Positions 1 through 5,041 of a stretch of DNA of 5,943 bases are shown in pieces. Below the pieces are notes generated by a model. It ran no database searches, was not told where the DNA came from, and worked only from the letters and a program-made list of their open reading frames with translations. A program made the position numbers and the translations under genes. Origin of the DNA: Planctomycetota bacterium (lineage in GTDB: Bacteria > Planctomycetota > Planctomycetia > Isosphaerales > Isosphaeraceae); contig JAKBCQ010000202.1 of the NCBI GenBank assembly GCA_021807585.1, positions 1 to 5,943 of the forward strand, in the 5' to 3' direction. Within the stretch, counting starts at the first letter, position 1; each line of letters starts with the position of its first letter.

Positions 1-1374
1 GGGCCAAGTGTACGACTTCAAGGCTTCGATCGCTTCCGAACTGAATTCGATCTCGTTGCGACCCATGTCGCGGGCGAACGAATCACGAAACATCCGCGCC
101 AGTTTGAGGATGTCGTCGCCGCGTCGACGCAACGGCGGCAGCTTAAGGCTGACAATGCTGATTCGATAATATAAATCTTGACGGAACTGGCCCGATTCGA
201 CGAGGCCCGCGATGTTCTCCCGCGACGCGGCGAAAACGCGGACATCGGCGCGGCGGAGGTCTCCCGATCCCCCCGGCTCGTATTCGCCGTGCTGGATAAA
301 TTGGAGGAGTTCAAACTGAAGCCGCGGCGAAAGCGCCGCGATCTCGTCGAGCAGGAGCGTTCCTCCCGAGGCCTGAGCGAGCTTCCCCTGGCGCTCGACG
401 CCGTCTCCTGAATGGCCGAACAATTCGGTTTCAAGCTGAGCCTCGCCGAAGCCGAGACACGCGACTTTGACGAACGGCCCCGTCCTCCGCGGACTGCGCG
501 CATGAATCAATCGCGCCAGCACCGTTTTACCCGTCCCTCGTTCGCCCAAGAGGAGCAACGGAGTTCGTGAATTCGCCACGGTATCGACAAGTTCGCATGT
601 CTGACGCAATATGGGATCGTCACCCGTTAATAGCTTGACGTCTCCCGATCGGAAGGTCGCGGCTGAGGAAGGGGCTCCGGCGCCGTTGGTTCCGCGGTGT
701 GAAACGAATCCTCGACCCGCTCCGGTATCGACCGCCGATTCGGCTCGTCGCGCGGTATCGTCGCGCGATTTCGCGTAACCCGTCGAGGCGAGGTCGGAGT
801 GGCCGTTCTCATTCGGATGTCCGCCGCCGCCCGCGGTTCCGGCGCCGTTGGGACGGGATGAGGCGAGCGGTCGAGCCGAATCGCCGGATTCGGAATTCGC
901 TTCAGCGACTCCCACAGTCGGCGTGGAACCGTTCGTGTGATGCTGCGAACTTCCGTTCGTTCCGTTCCGGGGCGCGGGAACCGCCGACGACGCACATTGA
1001 TATGAACATGTTTGTTCAAGTGATTGTGTAACGACGGCTCGCAGCGTGTTCGCGGACGTCGGAAATTTGAGCGCCGCGGCGGCGCCGAGCCGGATCGCGT
1101 CTTTGGAGCGATCACACGGCGAATCAGGGAAGAGGGTAACGCACGCGGTGTGCGGGTGTTTGCGACGAATATGGCTGAGGATTTCGAGCCCGTCGGGATC
1201 GTTCGGGTTGATGCCCGCGACGACGAGGTCGAATTCGTGTTGCGCCAACATCCGCGCCGCGACGCGATCGGAATCGGCTTCCTCAATTTTATGTCCAAGG
1301 GTCTGAAGCATCGACGAAATCAACGCGATCGTCGCGGGTTCGGGATGAACGACCAAAATACGGGCGTGGCTCAT
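1..1374 (-). CDS. NtrC-architecture regulator with degenerate receiver and AAA+ domain lacking GAFTGA (C-terminus beyond window)
   Basis: An open frame of 458 codons starts at ATG 1374-1372 and reaches base 1 without a stop, so the C-terminal part (end of AAA+, probable DNA-binding HTH) is outside the window. Residues 1-118 align with a response-regulator receiver (start MSHARILVVHPEP; DGLEIL at 61-66; RLGA at 95-98; K103). The acidic pair is H10-P11 and the phospho-acceptor position is G54. Residues about 122-240 are a Gly/Asn/Ser/Ala-rich linker, probably disordered. The AAA+ domain follows: Walker A GERGTGKT (277-284), ELFGH (317-321), Walker B TLLLDEI (339-345), VRVFAASREN (378-387), and QFRQDLYYRI (396-405) with arginine fingers R398 and R404. 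The stretch between ELFGH and the Walker B strand is about five residues shorter than usual, and GAFTGA is absent. The family normally remodels sigma-54 RNA polymerase from enhancer sites; this member probably acts differently. Start choice: a purine tract GAGAGAGAA lies just upstream. It is transcribed in the same direction as xerC, 359 bases downstream of it. Architecture is certain; function is inferred. Confidence 0.93.
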   Translation of the reverse strand, partial: MSHARILVVHPEPATIALISSMLQTLGHKIEEADSDRVAARMLAQHEFDLVVAGINPNDPDGLEILSHIRRKHPHTACVTLFPDSPCDRSKDAIRLGAAAALKFPTSANTLRAVVTQSLEQTCSYQCASSAVPAPRNGTNGSSQHHTNGSTPTVGVAEANSESGDSARPLASSRPNGAGTAGGGGHPNENGHSDLASTGYAKSRDDTARRAESAVDTGAGRGFVSHRGTNGAGAPSSAATFRSGDVKLLTGDDPILRQTCELVDTVANSRTPLLLLGERGTGKTVLARLIHARSPRRTGPFVKVACLGFGEAQLETELFGHSGDGVERQGKLAQASGGTLLLDEIAALSPRLQFELLQFIQHGEYEPGGSGDLRRADVRVFAASRENIAGLVESGQFRQDLYYRISIVSLKLPPLRRRGDDILKLARMFRDSFARDMGRNEIEFSSEAIEALKSYTWP

Positions 1375-1733
1375 GGGATCATTCTCTCTCAAAGGGCGTC
1401 TCGCGAACTTCGCGGCGCCGAAGCGTCATCCTTGAGGGAATGATAGAACGTGATTCGCGGCGATCGGCTTTCTTCATCCCGGGAAATGCCGAATTCTTGG
1501 GAACGAACGACGAGAACCGGTGCGCGACACCGCGGTTTCCGGTCCTTATGACAACCGGAGCGAGCGTCGCGGGGTGCGCGACGGAATTGATGAACAGGTC
1601 AACCGCATCGTCAAATATCATCGTCTTGATCGTGATTCCTCGTCGAACCGTCAATCGGCTTCGATGTTAATCGATCCAATCCCAATCGCGCCGAGCGTTC
1701 CAGAAGATCGGCGCATCCACGGCGAACGCCCGG
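1375..1733. other. Intergenic gap between xerC and the NtrC-like gene; one weak small ORF
   Basis: This 359-base gap has no gene I can recognise. On the minus strand an open frame of up to 91 codons runs from TTG 1654 to a TGA at 1381-1379, ending four bases before the ATG of the NtrC-like gene. It has an internal ATG giving about 80 codons. Its first third has acceptable codon use, but the rest is an Arg/Ser-rich string without a motif, and neither start has a well-placed Shine-Dalgarno. It may be a 5' leader or a small coupled ORF. Plus-strand frames here also look like noise. The gap also holds two abutting hairpins (listed separately). I see no hairpin followed by a T-run that would clearly terminate xerC transcription, so read-through into the regulator is possible. 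Confidence 0.5.
1515..1559. repeat. Two back-to-back inverted repeats (possible leader RNA hairpins)
   Basis: The first inverted repeat pairs AACCGGTG (1515-1522) with CACC (1528-1531) and GGTT (1534-1537), leaving loop CGCGA and a two-base GC bulge. The second begins at the very next base: TCCGGT (1538-1543) pairs with ACCGGA (1554-1559) around a ten-base loop. The strand is undecided because inverted repeats fold on both strands. On the minus strand they would lie in the leader about 140-185 bases before the ATG of the NtrC-like gene. No T-run follows either side, so they are not classical terminators. Short stems of this size can arise by chance in GC-rich DNA. Confidence 0.35.
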
Positions 1734-2663
1734 CTAGGCCCGCGGGTGCGCATCCTGATAGACGTCAAGCATTCTTTCATTCGTTACGTGTGTGTAAATT
1801 TGAGTCGTCGTGAGACGGCGATGCCCGAGCAACTCTTGCACGCTGCGGAGGTCGGCGCCGCGATCGAGCATGTGTGTCGCGAAACTGTGCCGCAACGTGT
1901 GTGGACTCGCTTCGGGCGCGAGCGCGTTCATCAAGAGATATTTTTCCAACAATCTGCCGACGCTTCGCGTGGTGAGTCGGCGACCGTGCTTGTTTAAGAA
2001 GAGCGCGGGTTCTCCGGCACGATCGGGTCGACGAGCCTCAATCCACCTGGTGATCCATTCGACCGCGGCGCCGCCGACGGGACATAGCCGCTCACGTTTT
2101 CCCTTACCGCGTACCCGGACGAGTCCTTGATCGAAGTCGAGATCGGCTAGATCGAGCGCGACGAGTTCTCCGACACGCAGGCCGCCTCCGTAAAGTGTCT
2201 CGAACATCGCTCGATCGCGGAGAGCGAGCGTCGTTGAAGGTTCAATCGAATCGAGCAGGCCGATCACCTGATCCACCCTTAAAAGCGTGGGGAGTCGTTT
2301 CGGTTGTTTGGGATTGCGGAGCGATTCGGCGGGATTGGAGGCGATCGCCCCCAACCTGCGCTGGTATCGATAAAACGAGCGGATGCAGGCAAGCCGCCGC
2401 GCGATTGTTGAGGGAGCGTCGCCGCGTCGCGAGGACCAGGCCGAGAATCCGCGCAACATCTTGGCGTCGACGGTCGCGAGCGCGACCTTGGCGCCCCGTT
2501 TTTCCGCCAAAAAACGAACGAAACAGGAAAGATCGCCCGCATACGATCGCAACGTGTGCGGTGATGCGTTCTTTTCGTTCTTGAGGAAATCCCAGAAGGC
2601 TTCGATCAGCGATCGATCCTCGGCGGTGAGTCGGTCGTCGGAGTCGTCGTACACGTCATCCAT
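1734..2663 (-). CDS. xerC: Tyrosine site-specific recombinase XerC
   Basis: XerC/XerD cut and rejoin DNA at dif sites through a tyrosine intermediate, resolving chromosome dimers before division. From ATG 2663-2661 the product is 309 residues, close to the usual length of about 300. An N-terminal SAM-like core-binding domain (about 12-105; LTAEDRSLIEAFWDFLK, SPHTLRSYAGDL) is followed by the catalytic domain. All expected active-site residues are visible: R163 in GGGLRVGEL, K187 in RGKGKRER, H255 and R258 in HTLRHSFATH, H281 in LGHRRLTTTQ, and nucleophile Y290 in QIYTHV. The C-terminus, VYQDAHPRA, matches the XerC-type tail and argues against a phage integrase. The start is uncertain: the frame extends upstream to ATG 2756 and to TTG 2777, and the TTG is preceded by GAGGGG seven bases away (347 residues). 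I chose 2663 for family length and because codon use is poorer upstream (AGA, ATA, AAT). It diverges from the tRNA gene. Confidence 0.93.
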   Translation of the reverse strand: MDDVYDDSDDRLTAEDRSLIEAFWDFLKNEKNASPHTLRSYAGDLSCFVRFLAEKRGAKVALATVDAKMLRGFSAWSSRRGDAPSTIARRLACIRSFYRYQRRLGAIASNPAESLRNPKQPKRLPTLLRVDQVIGLLDSIEPSTTLALRDRAMFETLYGGGLRVGELVALDLADLDFDQGLVRVRGKGKRERLCPVGGAAVEWITRWIEARRPDRAGEPALFLNKHGRRLTTRSVGRLLEKYLLMNALAPEASPHTLRHSFATHMLDRGADLRSVQELLGHRRLTTTQIYTHVTNERMLDVYQDAHPRA

Positions 2664-2850
2664 GGATTGAACCCGATCTCGTCGAGAAAGTTTCTGAAGT
2701 CGAGCGTCGGACGAGAAGTCGGCGCGAACGGCCTTATCATTTATCGGTCTGATCATCACGTCGATTCGAGCGTGCAAGCCTTTACCCCTCGTTCAGGCAC
2801 GGAAAAATAGGGCGAAAACTTAGGGACGGGACGAAAAGAAGAAATTCCTC

Positions 2851-2879
2851 TTTCCATCCGACCGCGCTTACCGTATATT
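2851..2879 (+). promoter_or_regulatory. Candidate sigma-70-type promoter for the tRNA
   Basis: TTTCCA (2851-2856) and TATATT (2874-2879) are separated by 17 bases and resemble -35 and -10 boxes. The -10 box ends five bases before the mature 5' end of the tRNA at 2885. Transcription would therefore begin at or just before the tRNA itself, leaving little or no 5' leader. The -10 match is good, but the -35 matches only four of six positions. Confidence 0.4.
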
Positions 2880-2884
2880 CATAG

Positions 2885-2957
2885 TGCGCCGTGGAGCAGC
2901 GGTTAGCTCGCCAGGCTCATAACCTGGAGGTCGCAGGTTCGATTCCTGCCGGCGTAA
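2885..2957 (+). tRNA. tRNA-Met (CAT anticodon), initiator-like
   Basis: A full cloverleaf can be drawn by hand. The acceptor stem is 2885-2891 with 2950-2956 (U1-A72, one G-U at 2-71, then five Watson-Crick pairs). The D-stem GAGC/GCTC is at 2894-2897 and 2906-2909. The anticodon stem CCAGG/CCTGG is at 2911-2915 and 2923-2927 with loop CTCATAA, and the anticodon CAT is at 2918-2920. The T-stem GCAGG/CCTGC is at 2933-2937 and 2945-2949 with loop TTCGATT. The discriminator is A2957 and CCA is not encoded. Purine 11 with pyrimidine 24 (A11-U24) and the GGAGCAG/TAGCTCG context point to initiator tRNA. However, the lower anticodon stem is AGG/CCU rather than the usual GGG/CCC, and 1-72 is a U-A pair rather than the typical C-A mismatch. 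A tRNA-Ile read through lysidine is less likely because of the 11-24 pair. Confidence 0.93.
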
Positions 2958-3497
2958 CTTTTTCGAGCTGGATTTCCTCGCCTTCTTCTTGTTCCTACCT
3001 CGTCGATTCCGTTAATCACCAATCGTACGTACCGCGTGTTGATTTTGGGACACGATGGTTCCTCTCTTACACGCATTGTCTCACGAATCCACGATGCGGT
3101 TCAATCGTTTCCTCGGGGATTGGCAAGATTATTTCGACGGCTCACGGCGCGATCGATACCGCTTCGAGTTCATCCGATCCGCGTCACCCTCATCGTCATA
3201 AGTCGATGATGATTGAGATGATTGATGAATCGTTCCCGAGGTTCGTCTGAAATGATTCTGATGTGGCTCTTCTCGAATTGAGCGGGGATCCGACCGCCCG
3301 GTGCGAGTTCGGCTGAAGCCGTTCTTCCCAAGTTTTCGCTTCGCTTGTATGATTCTCTTGTCGGGCTCGAATGGACTCAACCGACCTCGGGGGAATCGCG
3401 TCATGATGATCAAAAAATGGGATCGATTCCAAGCAAAGTCGACGGGTTTGGTTCGTCATGACGATTCGGCGTCGTTCCGTATCGCCGAGGTTTGCTC
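2958..3497. other. Intergenic gap between tRNA and DAC-like gene, no convincing gene
   Basis: These 540 bases are less GC-rich than the flanking genes. A short T-run (2959-2963) directly follows the tRNA and might help end its transcript, but there is no dedicated hairpin. Several open frames of 60-120 codons on both strands lack recognisable motifs, good ribosome sites and the codon style of the true genes. One of them also runs through the tRNA. GATGA/GATTGA-type short repeats occur near 3205-3232. A weak promoter candidate for the DAC-like gene is TTCCCA (3325-3330), 17 bases, TATGAT (3348-3353), which would give a leader of about 135 bases. I see no riboswitch fold I can name. Confidence 0.5.
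3487..3490 (+). promoter_or_regulatory. Shine-Dalgarno site GAGG for the DAC-like gene
   Basis: GAGG lies seven bases before ATG 3498-3500. This spacing favours that ATG over the in-frame TTG two codons earlier at 3492, which would have only one base between the motif and the start. Confidence 0.6.
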
Positions 3498-4928
3498 ATG
3501 ACCGCGGCGCGTTCGACGCGCATTCCGACCCCAGCGGGAGGACGGATGCGCGATATCCAGGCCGTCGTTGATTTACTTTACAGCTTATTCCGCCGCGATG
3601 TTCTCGTTTTTTTTCCCGGCGCCGAGTTCGAGACGGTCGGCGAAGATAAGTCGCGCGGTTATCGATTCGAGGACGGCCCGAATTTCTCGGTCGTCGAGCT
3701 TGCCGAGTCGAACTGCGTCGAAATCGGCTTCTTCGGTTCGAGGCATCGGATTTATCCGCGCTCGGGGACGTCGTTCCGTGATCACGATCGGAGGATGATC
3801 GAGGCGATCGGCGCCGTCCTTTCGATGAGATATAATCAAACGTTTCAACTTAACAGTACGGCGCGGCTCGAGATTTATCGAGGCGGGGTCGAGGATCATT
3901 ATGTCGCGGCGTTTATCGATCCCGCGTCCTACCATTCGACGGTGCTCCGTCCCAGCCGGATCGCGTCGGTGATCGAAACGCTCAGGACCGCGGCTTTATC
4001 CACGTATGAAAATCATCGCGTTTCAACGGGCGTTTTGCTGTTGGGAGCGCTCGAATACGCCGAACGAACGCGTCGAGTCGCTCCTCCCGACGCCTTGTTT
4101 TACGGCGTCGAGCTTTCGATCCTCAAAAGCATGCATCGGCTCTGCGACGGCAAACGCACGCTCTTTCTCGTCGATCAGGCGGGTTTACTGATTGATATTA
4201 TTGATATTGAAAAATTCTCAAGTGATTTGCTAGATCCGTGTCCGTTGCTGGGGCCGATTCCATGCGCCGGGGCTTACAAGGCGCACGCCAAAGCGACTCT
4301 GGCGGGGGGTCATGTTTGCGCCGTGTTGAGTCCGAATCAGGAGATCAAGCTGTTTTACGGCGGAGCGCAGGCCTTCGCGTTCAACCATGGTCGTTGGCGA
4401 ATCCTGGACCCTCGGTCGAAATACGCGATTTGGGAGGGGATGGTGAAAGCCCCCGCGCTCGCTCGGGCGTTGTTCCAGGCCGCTCTCGATCTGGCGGAAA
4501 GCCGCAAAGGGGGGCTTTTCGTCGTCGTCAACGACCCCGCCGCGGCTCGTGGAAGGTTGATCGACGAGCACGATCTGCTCGCCGAGGTCGCGGGGGATTC
4601 GCCGATTGAAGTGACACCGTTCGATCCGCTGGCCAAACGCGCCTTGCATTATCTTGCGCGGGGCCGATTCGCGACCGAGCTCGATTCGTCGGTTCTGGAA
4701 GCGCTCGCGGGGATCGACGGAGCGCTCGCGACCGACCCGCGCGGCCGAATCCTCGCGTTTGGAGCGATCCTCCGCCACGACGCCGCGTCGCTCGACGGTC
4801 GCATCGTCGCCGAAGGCGCACGCACGACCGCGGCGCTTGTCGCCAGCCGGTTCGGCGCCGTCCTCAAGGTGAGCGAAGACGGAGTCGTCTCGTGCTTCCA
4901 AAACGGCGCGCGGGTTTGGGATTATTGA
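3498..4928 (+). CDS. Sensor protein with C-terminal DisA_N/DAC-like (diadenylate cyclase) domain, RHR motif replaced by RTT
   Basis: The product is 476 residues. DAC domains join two ATP into the second messenger c-di-AMP. The C-terminal region from about 315 lines up with this fold: ALDLAESRKGGLFVVVND (329-346) matches the opening helix and strand, and IDGALATDPRGRILAFGAIL (406-425) contains the DGA motif at 407-409. EGARTTAALVASRFGAVLKV (439-458) matches the stretch that in DisA reads GTRHR-x-A, so RHR is RTT here (442-444). SEDGVVSCFQNGARVW then matches the final strands. Residues 1 to about 310 match no domain I can name with certainty. They contain mixed alpha/beta segments without transmembrane helices or a signal peptide, and probably form a cytoplasmic sensory region like the N-terminal modules found on many DAC proteins. 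DisA's own C-terminal helix-hairpin-helix domain is absent. The start is set by GAGG upstream. It stands alone, 113 bases before the next gene. Whether it makes, binds or merely resembles a binder of c-di-AMP is open. Confidence 0.85.
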   Translation: MTAARSTRIPTPAGGRMRDIQAVVDLLYSLFRRDVLVFFPGAEFETVGEDKSRGYRFEDGPNFSVVELAESNCVEIGFFGSRHRIYPRSGTSFRDHDRRMIEAIGAVLSMRYNQTFQLNSTARLEIYRGGVEDHYVAAFIDPASYHSTVLRPSRIASVIETLRTAALSTYENHRVSTGVLLLGALEYAERTRRVAPPDALFYGVELSILKSMHRLCDGKRTLFLVDQAGLLIDIIDIEKFSSDLLDPCPLLGPIPCAGAYKAHAKATLAGGHVCAVLSPNQEIKLFYGGAQAFAFNHGRWRILDPRSKYAIWEGMVKAPALARALFQAALDLAESRKGGLFVVVNDPAAARGRLIDEHDLLAEVAGDSPIEVTPFDPLAKRALHYLARGRFATELDSSVLEALAGIDGALATDPRGRILAFGAILRHDAASLDGRIVAEGARTTAALVASRFGAVLKVSEDGVVSCFQNGARVWDY

Positions 4929-4978
4929 TCGCTCCGCAACCGTCCAACCGATACGATGTGTTTCGGTCGCGCCGCGTC

Positions 4979-5011
4979 GAATCGATCGTCGCGAATACGC
5001 TCAATCGATTC
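4979..5011. repeat. Perfect 8-base inverted repeat in short intergenic region
   Basis: GAATCGAT (4979-4986) pairs with ATCGATTC (5004-5011) across a 17-base loop, within the 113 bases between the DAC-like gene and the next gene. No T-run follows, so it is not a standard terminator. Each arm contains ATCGAT or close to it, a word common in this window, so chance is a real explanation. It could instead be an operator. Confidence 0.25.
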
Positions 5012-5041
5012 CAGGCGCTTTAACTCCTTGAACCACAATCC

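Noticed and set aside
627..1298. A 223-codon minus-strand frame overlapping the regulator
   Set aside because: It is a shifted frame of the NtrC-like gene, very Arg/Pro/Ser-rich with no motif. The true frame carries the receiver and AAA+ motifs without interruption.
2871..2892. A dif-like site read on the minus strand (GGCGCACTATGAATATACGG)
   Set aside because: It shares only a loose central TATA-type core with dif, lacks two recognisable arms, and overlaps the tRNA promoter and 5' end.
1734..2957. Tyrosine recombinase next to a tRNA as an integrated mobile element with an att site
   Set aside because: The recombinase ends in the XerC-type tail and has XerC length. There is no repeated copy of the tRNA 3' end in the window and no phage or conjugation gene nearby.
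3119..3134. Sigma-54 promoter-like string TTGGCAAG...TTTCG
   Set aside because: The required GG-N10-GC spacing is not met (TC stands where GC should be).
2891..3250. A plus-strand frame of 119 codons starting inside the tRNA
   Set aside because: It reads through the tRNA cloverleaf, has no ribosome site and shows no protein motif.
4230..4901. A 223-codon minus-strand frame opposite the DAC-like gene
   Set aside because: It is a shadow of the GC-rich coding strand, Arg/Glu-rich, without motif or ribosome site.
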